Assembly: GCA_945862135.1 (NCBI GenBank)
Contig: CAMAYE010000008.1
Span: 1 to 38,995, forward strand
Source: Bordetella parapertussis
GTDB lineage: Bacteria; Pseudomonadota; Gammaproteobacteria; Burkholderiales; SG8-41
Reading direction: 5' to 3'
DNA: 38,995 nt
Below are positions 32,998-38,995 of this stretch, piece by piece. The notes below the pieces were generated by a model that did no database searches, was not told the origin of the DNA, and saw only the letters and a program-made list of their open reading frames with translations. The position numbers were made by a program, and so were the translations under genes. How positions within the stretch are numbered: the first letter of the stretch is position 1; the number at the start of each line of letters is the position of its first letter.

Positions 32998-34356
32998 TTA
33001 CAGGTAATCGATTTTTTTCCAGTCTTTCGGCGTGACGCTGACCACGCTCTTGCTGTGGCCGGGACGGCGGTCGGCGTAAACGCGGCCTTCCTTCATTACC
33101 AGTTCAATGTTCTTTTTGTCCTGGAACACGCGGATGTTTTTCAGCGGGTCACCCTTGACCGCGATGATGTCGGCCAGCTTGCCGGCTTCGACGGTACCCA
33201 ACTGCTTGTCGAGCTTGATCGCGCGTGCGGCATTGCGCGTTGCGCTCATGATCGCTTCCATCGGCGTCATGCCGAGGTTGACGTAGATTTCCATCTCGCG
33301 GGCGTTGGTGCCCATCTCGGGATCGAAGCCCATGTCGGTGCCGAGCGCGATGTTGACACCGGCCTTGTGCATTTTCTGGAAGGTCTCGAAGCAGTACGGC
33401 TGCAGCGCCTTCATTTTGTTGAGCACGAACTGCGAAGTGCCCTGGTCCTTGCGGGTGCCGATGGCCTGATCAGTGCGGTGGAGCAGCGTCGGCGTCATCC
33501 AGGTGCCCGACTCGGCAATCATGTCGATGGTTTCATCGTCATGGAACACCATGTGTTCAATGGTGTCAGCGCCGGCGGCGAGGGCCATGCGCTGGCCGTT
33601 GGGCGTGAAGCAGTGCACCGCGGCTGTTTTGTGGAAGGCATGGGCTTCGTCAACGATGGCGTCGATTTCTTCCTGCGTCATGTTGCGGATGTCCGGCTCT
33701 TCCTTGTCGGTGCCGCCGCCGCCGGTGGCGCAGGTCTTGACGATGTCACATCCGGCCAGCAGATTGGTCCGCGCCAGTTTGCGCAGTTCCCAGGGACCGT
33801 CTGCAGTCTGGAATCCGTAACGCTGCGCAGCGCGTGGCTGGATCAGGTCGAGGTGCGAACCGGTGATTGTGGTGAAACCGCCGATCAGCATGCGCGGGCC
33901 TTCAATCACGCCGGCTTCGATCGAATCGCGGATCGCACACAGATGCGCGGTAAGCAGGCCGCGGCCGGAATTGAGGCCGAGGTCGCGCAACGTGGTGAAG
34001 CCCATGTCGAAACACAGCTGGGCATGGAAAAGGCCGTACATTTGTTGCAGCTCGGGGGTGATTTCCCACTGCGCGACGCGGTAGTTATGGAAGGTCAGGC
34101 AGTTGAACATCATCGTGTGCAGATGCACGTCCATCAGGCCGGGCAGCAGCGTGGACTTGCCGCAGTCGATGATTTCCGCCTTGGCGGGTATTTTGATCTT
34201 GCCCTTGATGCCAACTTCCTTGATTCGGCGGCCTTCAACAATGATCACCGGATCCTTGACCGGCTTTCCGCCATTGCCATCAATCAGCAGGCCGCCCTTG
34301 ATGACACGGGTGGCGCCTTTGGCTTCGACGGGTTTGAATTCGAACATCTGGGACAC
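32998..34356 (-). CDS. Amidohydrolase-family metalloenzyme, cytoplasmic
   Basis: The 452 residues have no signal peptide. The metal site is complete: LMDVHLHTMMF (HxH), CDIVKTCATGGGG (Lys), AAVHCFT and TIEHMVFHDDE (His ligands) and ALGTDMGFDPE (Asp). It shares the strand GTVEAGKLADIIAVKGDPLKNI with the prolidase/imidazolonepropionase-like group and is paralogous to the exported enzyme at 19509-20867. AAGGAGGAG precedes the start. As first gene of the - strand AcnX set, it probably opens an amide or lactam to feed the downstream enzymes; this is inference. Confidence 0.9.
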   Translation of the reverse strand: MSQMFEFKPVEAKGATRVIKGGLLIDGNGGKPVKDPVIIVEGRRIKEVGIKGKIKIPAKAEIIDCGKSTLLPGLMDVHLHTMMFNCLTFHNYRVAQWEITPELQQMYGLFHAQLCFDMGFTTLRDLGLNSGRGLLTAHLCAIRDSIEAGVIEGPRMLIGGFTTITGSHLDLIQPRAAQRYGFQTADGPWELRKLARTNLLAGCDIVKTCATGGGGTDKEEPDIRNMTQEEIDAIVDEAHAFHKTAAVHCFTPNGQRMALAAGADTIEHMVFHDDETIDMIAESGTWMTPTLLHRTDQAIGTRKDQGTSQFVLNKMKALQPYCFETFQKMHKAGVNIALGTDMGFDPEMGTNAREMEIYVNLGMTPMEAIMSATRNAARAIKLDKQLGTVEAGKLADIIAVKGDPLKNIRVFQDKKNIELVMKEGRVYADRRPGHSKSVVSVTPKDWKKIDYL

Positions 34357-34437
34357 TCCTCCTTGTTGCTCAGGACTGCGACTGCCGTCCCGGACTGCAA
34401 AATTTGCAGAAATGTAAGCGTTTGCAGCAAAGCATGG

Positions 34438-34466
34438 AAGCTAATTAATCACCCCTTGCTTGTCAA
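34438..34466 (-). promoter_or_regulatory. Possible sigma-70 promoter for the amidohydrolase-AcnX operon
   Basis: On the - strand a perfect TTGACA (34466-34461) is followed 17 bases later by TAGCTT (34443-34438), a partial -10 match, about 80 bp before the amidohydrolase ATG. The -35 box sits inside an 11-bp dyad, GCTTG-A-CAAGC, which could be an operator. The -35 match is good and the -10 match weak. Confidence 0.35.
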
Positions 34467-34660
34467 GCCGCAGGGCTGAAATTCAGTGCATTTTCTCCAT
34501 CGCCGAAAGGAAGCGGGCGCAGGCTTGGGGATCGGGTTTGGTCGGGCACCGCCCCGACCACTGGCTGCGCAGGGAATTTCCCCGTCGGCGCAAACTGCGC
34601 CTGAGCGCAGGTCGTAGCCACGGCACACACGAACGCCATAGTCGTCATCGCGGTGTTCAT
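34463..34660 (-). CDS. Small exported protein of unknown function
   Basis: ATG 34660 has a very strong Shine-Dalgarno, CAGGAGGTGGG (complement of 34662-34672), which decides this start over the longer frame beginning at 34792. The 65 residues begin with a signal peptide (MNTAMTTMAFVCAVATTCAQ-A-Q) and a short proline-rich mature part (FPAQPVVGAVPDQTRSPS). I recognise no family. In another frame the 3' half encodes TKPDPQACARFLSAM, nearly the same as the end of the CobW-like protein at 38243, which hints at a frameshift in an older gene. The gene begins right where the transposase remnant ends. Confidence 0.5.
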   Translation of the reverse strand: MNTAMTTMAFVCAVATTCAQAQFAPTGKFPAQPVVGAVPDQTRSPSLRPLPFGDGENALNFSPAA

Positions 34661-34694
34661 TACCCACCTCCTGTTCGCCCTCTGCCAAACCGCA

Positions 34695-34994
34695 TCAACA
34701 GACACTGCCGCTGCGCTTGTAGAAGCGGTTGACGCACTGGGCATCACGCCGCCCCAGCGATTGCATCCATTGCGAGATGCCGTTCGGCGCATCCGGCGTC
34801 AGCAGCAGATGCACATGATTGGTCATCAGCACCCAGGCGTGCACCGCACAGCCGTATTTCTCCGCGCCGAGCTTCAGCCCGTGCAGGGTGAAGCGGTAAT
34901 CCTCTTCCGCAAAAAAACAGGCCGCACGGTTGTGACCGCGCTGCACGATGTGCTGCGGATGATCGGCCAGGTGGATGCGTGGGCGGCGCGGCAT
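34695..34994 (-). pseudogene. Truncated REP-associated tyrosine transposase (RAYT, Y1_Tnp)
   Basis: The 99 residues start MPRRPRIHLADHPQHIVQRG and contain the Y1 transposase core VHAWVLMTNHVHLLLTPD with the catalytic HxH (His-Val-His), then SLGRRDAQCVNRFYKRSGSV. Full RAYTs continue with a G-T-L-W-E-G-R-like block and the helix carrying the catalytic Tyr; here a stop comes directly after RSGSVC, so the protein lacks its nucleophile region and is probably inactive. It marks the left side of the accessory island. Confidence 0.85.
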
Positions 34995-35072
34995 GGCGGG
35001 GTTCGGGGCATCCGGTCATCAAGCAATGATGGACGAGGGTTAAAACGGGGTATTATTTAAGTATTTGTTTTT

Positions 35073-35090
35073 ATTGATATTTTTATCAAT
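35073..35090. repeat. AT-rich perfect hairpin
   Basis: ATTGATA and TATCAAT form a perfect 7-bp inverted repeat around TTTT in a strongly AT-rich gap between the transposase remnant and the lipoprotein gene. It may be a terminator-like structure or a mobile-element end; no function can be assigned. Confidence 0.5.
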
Positions 35091-35109
35091 TAGCTGGGGG
35101 AAGAATTCC

Positions 35110-35150
35110 ACTCCGGTACCTTTGGCTTGGTGCGACTCCGGTACCTTTGG
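35110..35150. repeat. Two direct copies of a 16-bp sequence with a KpnI-like palindrome
   Basis: ACTCCGGTACCTTTGG occurs at 35110-35125 and again at 35135-35150, a 25-bp period, each copy centred on GGTACC. Close by is TGGTGTCTGACCCCAT (35174-35189), a motif I associate with REP/RAYT surroundings in betaproteobacteria. The block fills the gap upstream of the truncated transposase and may be leftover REP-type sequence. Confidence 0.6.
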
Positions 35151-35201
35151 TTCTCTTGGTTTTTATGGTTTTATGGTGTCTGACCCCATTTACGCCTTTT
35201 C

Positions 35202-35849
35202 TTAATCTTTGCATTGCCATCCCTTAACCTGCTCTTTCATCGACTCTTCAATCGAGGCAAGACTTTTCAACTCTTCAAAAGGGAATGACCACGCTAAATC
35301 ATATGCCGCCTCACGCACTGCACGCTCACATAAAATAGATACCTGTCGATCAAGACCAATTTCAAACCGCTGGCAAGATGCGATTAGCTCTGGTACACCA
35401 GCGACCTCGTTCACAATCCATGCCTCAAAGCTCTTTCGATCCCAAATGCGAACGAATACAGTAGAGGTTGAATTCCCAAGCGCGATGTAATTTCCGACTA
35501 TTACATAATCAGTCTTTTTTACTGATTTCAACTCGGCCACGAAAATACTGTCGTTGGCAGGCCTAGGAAAGGCTCTGTAGTACCCTTTAGGCATGATCGC
35601 ACCAGTAACTTTCGAATTAGTATCTGCGGAAAGTTTTGTTTGAAAGTTAAACCCCCCTGAGGTAGGTAAATCATCCGGAAGCCACATTACATTTGATCGA
35701 AGAATATTTTCCTTCGGAACACAGAAACGCACTTCACCTACCACAAACTTTTCTATGTTGTCCGAGCACGCCCCTAATGCAAACATGCCACACCAAATGA
35801 GTAGCCAGTGTTTACACAATTTATCGCGCGCAATTTGGGCAGTAATCAT
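35202..35849 (-). CDS. Hypothetical lipoprotein, candidate immunity protein of the Rhs tip
   Basis: ATG 35849 was chosen because it gives a compact lipoprotein signal (HWLLIWCGMFALGAC, lipobox LGAC with Cys28) in 215 residues; an ATG at 35876 would only add polar residues. The mature part (VVGEVRFCVPKENIL, GYYRAFPRPANDSIFVAEL, VFVRIWDRKSFEAWIVNE) belongs to no family I know. It overlaps the end of the Rhs gene by 29 bases and has the same AT-rich base composition as the Rhs tip. Position, overlap and shared composition suggest it neutralises the Rhs toxin domain; an envelope-anchored inhibitor would imply a periplasm-active toxin. This is inference. Confidence 0.7.
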   Translation of the reverse strand: MITAQIARDKLCKHWLLIWCGMFALGACSDNIEKFVVGEVRFCVPKENILRSNVMWLPDDLPTSGGFNFQTKLSADTNSKVTGAIMPKGYYRAFPRPANDSIFVAELKSVKKTDYVIVGNYIALGNSTSTVFVRIWDRKSFEAWIVNEVAGVPELIASCQRFEIGLDRQVSILCERAVREAAYDLAWSFPFEELKSLASIEESMKEQVKGWQCKD

Positions 35850-37479
35850 ATACGCCACGTCCCGGGAAAACATCACTTATTCTGCCGCCCCATGCTCCTG
35901 GTGCACCATGCTGTCTGAAAACATTTTCATGGTAAATATTGATAACCTCTCTGCTGCGAATCACGGGATTACCCGCGCCGGCAGCATCTAGAGCACCAAC
36001 ATCCGCTCTAACAATATCAGCGCGAATACGATCAAGAATAGGTTGTGCTTCAGCTGCAGACTGAATTACTCCATTATTAATAAGATAGGTTGTTAAGCGA
36101 CCAGTCGCGAGCCTTCCCCAAAGTCCCTTTCCTTGGGAAACTTCTGCCGCTCTACAAGCGTAAGAGTCGCCACCGTCACAGGCCGCTCTCCAATACTCGA
36201 TGAATTTCCCTTGCTGCGCTAACGCTCTTTCTTCGTTAGTAACCCAACAGCGCCCTTGGCTACACGCGTTGAATAAATACCCAAACGCCGCCGTAGTCGC
36301 TCCATTCTCGAATTTTCCACCCCCAATCACTGAGGCAGTACCACCCGCAACTGTCGCAGCGACAAACCTTGCCTCTACCGACCATCCATCGGTGAAGTTT
36401 GTGGCTGCCTTTCCAAAAGCAGCTGACGCAGCGCCGCGACCACATCCACCACCGCTCATCGCCCCGCTCAGGCAACCAACTCCAGCATGCCCCAAGTAGC
36501 TGCCGGTGGTGCCTGCTGCAAAATTTGCACCAACCGCACCAAATAATCCCCCACTAATAGCTCCCTGTAGACCTGCTTGAAAGTTACCGCCGCTAAGCCC
36601 CATGCCAAATGCAAATCCGCCAGCAATTCCATTTCCAATTGCGCTTGCAGCAAACCCTAGGGTGTTCGCGGCCGTCACTGTCGAAACACCAAATACTGAA
36701 GTCCCGCCAGCGGCCGCAGTGTAGCCACTCATTAGCGCCCCTGCTGTGTAATATGATACGACCGCTATTGCCACCGCCTTAAAAACTTTCTTGAGGCTGA
36801 AGTACCCACTCGGATCCACATACATCAGCGGGTTATTCAGCACATAGCTGTAGCGGTTGTAACTCTGCAGGTTGCCCGGATCCTGCAGGAAGGGATCCGC
36901 CGTCACAAACCGTCCCAGCACCGGGTCATACACCCGCCCGTTCATGTGGATCAGCGCGATCTCGTCCAGATGCTCGTGGCTGGTGAAGCCGCGGTCCGTC
37001 ACCTGGCCGAAGAGCCCGTTGGTCGGATCATCCGTCCCCGCCGGGTAACGCCGCTTGCCATAGGCCTCGTAGGCCAGCCGCTCGGTGACACCGCCCGCCT
37101 CGTTGGTGATCAGCGTGATCGAGCCCAGGTGGTCCTGGTGCAGGTAGCGCGTCGCGGTGGTGGTCTCGGTCAGGTTCGGGTTTTCGCGGGCGTAGTGCAC
37201 GGCGACCGAGGTGCCGCCGGCGCTGATGTAGTACTTGTGTTCGATGCGGGTGCTGGGGCTGGCCTCGGTCTGCTTTTCATAGAGGAGCTGCCCCTTGCCC
37301 GCCGGGTGCAGGTAGATGAAGGTGCCGAGCGTGCTGTGGGCGAGCTTGGTGCGCTCGTGTTCGGCGTTGTAGACGTAGTTGTAGGTGGTGCTCGCGCCGC
37401 CGGAGTAGCCCACCCCCACCACCTGGGCGGGCATGTTGTAGCTGGTGTAGGTCAGCGTGCGGCCCAGCCCGGCGGTCAT
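35821..37479 (-). CDS. 5'-truncated Rhs-family protein with variable C-terminal toxin tip
   Basis: The first ATG of the frame is 37479, giving 552 residues, but the frame is open back to a stop at 37617-37615 and those codons (AFSYDANGNMTAG) are Rhs repeat too, so a long N-terminal part has been lost. The Rhs core shows YNYVYNAEHERTKLAHS, RYLHQDHLGSITLITNEAG, GRVYDPVLGRFVTADPFLQD and ends with NPLMYVDPSGYFS near 36805. Then come a Gly/Ala-rich hydrophobic stretch to about 36270 and a tip of about 150 residues (QGKFIEYWRAACDGGDSYAC to VYDYCPNCAR) that I cannot assign. Base composition falls sharply at the end of the core, as in exchanged polymorphic toxin tips. Confidence 0.82.
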   Translation of the reverse strand: MTAGLGRTLTYTSYNMPAQVVGVGYSGGASTTYNYVYNAEHERTKLAHSTLGTFIYLHPAGKGQLLYEKQTEASPSTRIEHKYYISAGGTSVAVHYARENPNLTETTTATRYLHQDHLGSITLITNEAGGVTERLAYEAYGKRRYPAGTDDPTNGLFGQVTDRGFTSHEHLDEIALIHMNGRVYDPVLGRFVTADPFLQDPGNLQSYNRYSYVLNNPLMYVDPSGYFSLKKVFKAVAIAVVSYYTAGALMSGYTAAAGGTSVFGVSTVTAANTLGFAASAIGNGIAGGFAFGMGLSGGNFQAGLQGAISGGLFGAVGANFAAGTTGSYLGHAGVGCLSGAMSGGGCGRGAASAAFGKAATNFTDGWSVEARFVAATVAGGTASVIGGGKFENGATTAAFGYLFNACSQGRCWVTNEERALAQQGKFIEYWRAACDGGDSYACRAAEVSQGKGLWGRLATGRLTTYLINNGVIQSAAEAQPILDRIRADIVRADVGALDAAGAGNPVIRSREVINIYHENVFRQHGAPGAWGGRISDVFPGRGVYDYCPNCAR

Positions 37480-37609
37480 GTTGCCGTTGGCGTCGTAGCT
37501 GAAGGCGGGGTTGGTATAGCCGTTGACCGTGCCTTCGATGCATTTGGCGGCATAGGCGCCGCCGCCGCTGCCGGGGGTGTTTTTTGCTGTAAAAGACTGT
37601 GCCGCCGAA

Positions 37610-37627
37610 AATGTTTACAATGTTTAC
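37610..37627 (+). promoter_or_regulatory. Tandem 9-bp operator-like repeat before the toxin-antitoxin genes
   Basis: AATGTTTAC is repeated exactly without a gap (37610-37618, 37619-37627), followed at once by the Shine-Dalgarno AGGAGG (37628-37633) and ATG 37643. Ribbon-helix-helix antitoxins bind short tandem repeats at their own promoters, so this is the likely autoregulatory site. Confidence 0.6.
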
Positions 37628-37642
37628 AGGAGGATCCCATCC

Positions 37643-37897
37643 ATGAGCGAAACCGTGGCCTTGCGGCTGGACACCGAAACCCGTAAGCGGCTGGACCAGC
37701 TGGCCAAAACCACCGAGCGCAGCCGCTCGGCGCTGGCGGCGGAAGCCGTCAAGCAATTCCTCGAACTCAATGAGTGGCAGATTGCCGCCATCCGCGAGGG
37801 CGAGCAGCAGGCGAATGCCGGCCAGTTCATCGACCATGACCGGCTGAAAAAGAAATGGGAGAAAAAGCTTGCGGCTGCGATGGACAAGGCTCGCTGA
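37643..37897 (+). CDS. Ribbon-helix-helix antitoxin (RelB/ParD/CopG type)
   Basis: 84 residues. The N-terminus SETVALRLDTETRKRLDQLA with SRSALAAEAVKQFL is a classic ribbon-helix-helix DNA-binding fold; the C-terminal half (WQIAAIREGEQQANAGQFID, then Lys-rich) is the usual toxin-binding tail. The perfect AGGAGG fixes the start. It overlaps the toxin gene by 29 bases, the normal layout of a type II module, and probably represses its own promoter through the tandem repeat just upstream. Confidence 0.88.
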   Translation: MSETVALRLDTETRKRLDQLAKTTERSRSALAAEAVKQFLELNEWQIAAIREGEQQANAGQFIDHDRLKKKWEKKLAAAMDKAR

Positions 37898-38156
37898 AGC
37901 CGACCTCGACAGCATTGCGGATTACATCGGGCAAGACAGCCCGGTCGCGGCTGCCCGGGTGATCCTCGAACTGATTGACCAGACGGAAACCCTGCTGACG
38001 CGGCATGTTGCGATGGGGCGACCGGGGCGCGTCATCGGCACCCGCGAGCTGGTCATCGGCCAGCTGCCTTACATCATTCCCTACCGGGTGCGCGAAGGTG
38101 AGATCGAAATTCTCCGTGTGCTGCACACTTCAAGGCGCTGGCCCGGTGATGTGTGA
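37869..38156 (+). CDS. RelE/ParE-family toxin
   Basis: TTG 37869 gives 95 residues starting RLRWTRLAEADLDSIADYIG, followed by ARVILELIDQTETLL, the GRPGRVIGTRELVI strand region and the family's closing YRVREGEIEILRVLHTSRRW. This is the ParE/RelE fold; the sequence around GTRELV and ILRVLHxxRxWP is closer to the ParE branch (gyrase poison) than to ribosome-dependent RelE, though this is not certain. TTG is the only start that includes the conserved first strand. It overlaps the antitoxin gene by 29 bases. Confidence 0.88.
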   Translation: MRLRWTRLAEADLDSIADYIGQDSPVAAARVILELIDQTETLLTRHVAMGRPGRVIGTRELVIGQLPYIIPYRVREGEIEILRVLHTSRRWPGDV

Positions 38157-38242
38157 CGCGCCTGCCTGTGCAGGGAAATCTCCGGAATCGTTTTTTTGAC
38201 CGGTAGCAGCGTACCGACGCCTGATCGCGGCGCACCTCGGTA

Positions 38243-38995
38243 CTACCGTGTCATCGCCGCCAGAAAACGCGCATAGGCCTGCGGATCGGGTTTGGGCACG
38301 CCTGTTGATGGCGCATCCGAGGTCCAGCCGAGCAAACCCAGGGTGTTTTCGATGGCGGCGCGATCCATGCCGCGGGTGATGAACACCAGCCGCGACCGGC
38401 GTTCGGCATCCGGCCATTGCGCCAGCGTTACCGGTTCGTGGATCAGCGTCTGCACCGCATGCACCGCCACCGGTTCGCCGTCAACGTTGAGCAGGCCTTT
38501 GACGCGCAGCAGCTCGGCCCCGCGCAACGAGGCGATCGCGGTCAGCCAGGCCGTCAGTCCGGCCGCGGTCACCGGCTCGTCGAGCAGGATGCTGTACGAC
38601 CGGATGCCGGGGTCGTGTGTTCCGGCCGTCCCGACGACGCGGCTTTGGCTGGCCTCGACCCGGACGTATTGTTCTTCCCGCAGCCAGCGCGCGAGATCGG
38701 TGGCCCGCGATTCCGGCGCCAGCGCCGCGCCAAACAGGGCAGAGGCTGCGATCACGCCATGAGCAACATGCAGCACTTCGGCCCCGGGATTGAGTTCAGC
38801 CAGGCGGGTGGTCAAGGCCGCAACGGTGGTCGCTTCAGGTCGATCGGTCTTGGTGATCAGCAAACGGTCGGCCAGCGCCGCCTGTTTGACGGACTCGGGC
38901 TGGGTTTCCAGTTGCTGCAGGCCGTTCACGCCATCGACCAGCGTAATCACGCTGTCGAGCATGTAAGTGGGCGCCAGCTTTTCATCGGTGACGAC
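38243..38995 (-). CDS. CobW/G3E-family GTPase or metallochaperone, 5' part outside window
   Basis: The frame runs off the right edge; the 250 visible residues lack the P-loop and the usual metal-binding CxCC. Seen are the Walker B-like SVITLVDGVNG, the guanine-recognition LLITKTD (NKxD variant with Thr in first place), and a CobW C-terminal domain (YSILLDEPVTAAGLTAWLTA, ELLRVKGLLNVDGEPVAVHA, RLVFITRGMDRAAIEN). G3E GTPases deliver or sense zinc or cobalt in the cytoplasm. The last residues (KPDPQAYARFLAAM) have a near match out of frame in the small exported gene at 34463-34660. Confidence 0.88.
   Translation of the reverse strand, partial: VVTDEKLAPTYMLDSVITLVDGVNGLQQLETQPESVKQAALADRLLITKTDRPEATTVAALTTRLAELNPGAEVLHVAHGVIAASALFGAALAPESRATDLARWLREEQYVRVEASQSRVVGTAGTHDPGIRSYSILLDEPVTAAGLTAWLTAIASLRGAELLRVKGLLNVDGEPVAVHAVQTLIHEPVTLAQWPDAERRSRLVFITRGMDRAAIENTLGLLGWTSDAPSTGVPKPDPQAYARFLAAMTR

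Noticed and set aside
32800-34479. 559-codon open frame on the + strand
   Set aside because: Antisense to the amidohydrolase gene with all its metal motifs; no recognisable domain or ribosome site.
34449-34688. 79-codon frame on the - strand overlapping the small exported gene
   Set aside because: It lacks a ribosome site and a signal peptide, whereas the frame from 34660 has both.
37277-37915. 212-codon frame on the - strand across the Rhs start and antitoxin gene
   Set aside because: It is out of frame with Rhs repeats and antisense to the antitoxin; low-complexity Arg/His-rich sequence.

Overview
The window looks like the chromosome of a Burkholderiales-type betaproteobacterium, probably uncultured or metagenomic. 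It is GC-rich and carries six exported Bug/TctC-type solute-binding receptors. These sit beside short-chain acyl-CoA, dehydratase and amidohydrolase genes, an arrangement typical of Bordetella/Cupriavidus-like lineages. I saw no rRNA, tRNA or CRISPR array. Both ends cut through a gene: an NDP-forming acyl-CoA ligase on the left and a CobW/G3E GTPase on the right.

Left part (1-12562, + strand). An acyl-CoA ligase is followed by a peroxiredoxin-like gene whose catalytic cysteine codon is an in-frame TGA (1692-1694). A bulged hairpin with the layout of a bacterial SECIS element lies directly behind it, so this is very probably a selenoprotein. Next come an MmgE/PrpD protein, two Bug receptors, an isocitrate-lyase/PEP-mutase-type lyase, a gamma-glutamyltransferase and a LeuC/LeuD pair. 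Dehydratase, aconitase-like hydratase and C-C lyase together resemble a methylcitrate- or dimethylmalate-like degradation route. A CorA transporter and an HI0933-type flavoprotein close this part.

Middle (12559-19497). A yeast-type cytosine deaminase and dapE lie on the - strand. A divergent + strand set follows: D-2-hydroxyacid dehydrogenase, two Bug receptors, enoyl-CoA hydratase, a small membrane protein and an EamA exporter.

Right-middle (19509-34356, all - strand). Read in transcription order, this holds an amidohydrolase, a cupin protein with lysine/alanine-rich tails, the two halves of aconitase X, a Bug receptor and an acyl-CoA dehydrogenase. Then come two paralogous carboxyltransferase subunits around another Bug receptor, an enolase-superfamily enzyme, a MliC-type lipoprotein, an LpxR-like outer-membrane protein, a DUF3565 protein, a broken GNAT acetyltransferase and a second, exported amidohydrolase. 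No transcriptional regulator of the usual catabolic type is present anywhere in the window.

Right end (34463-38156) is a small accessory island: a tiny exported protein, a truncated REP-associated transposase, short repeats, a 5'-truncated Rhs gene with a more AT-rich C-terminal tip and an overlapping lipoprotein gene (candidate immunity), and a RelB/ParD-RelE/ParE toxin-antitoxin pair with a tandem 9-bp operator-like repeat.
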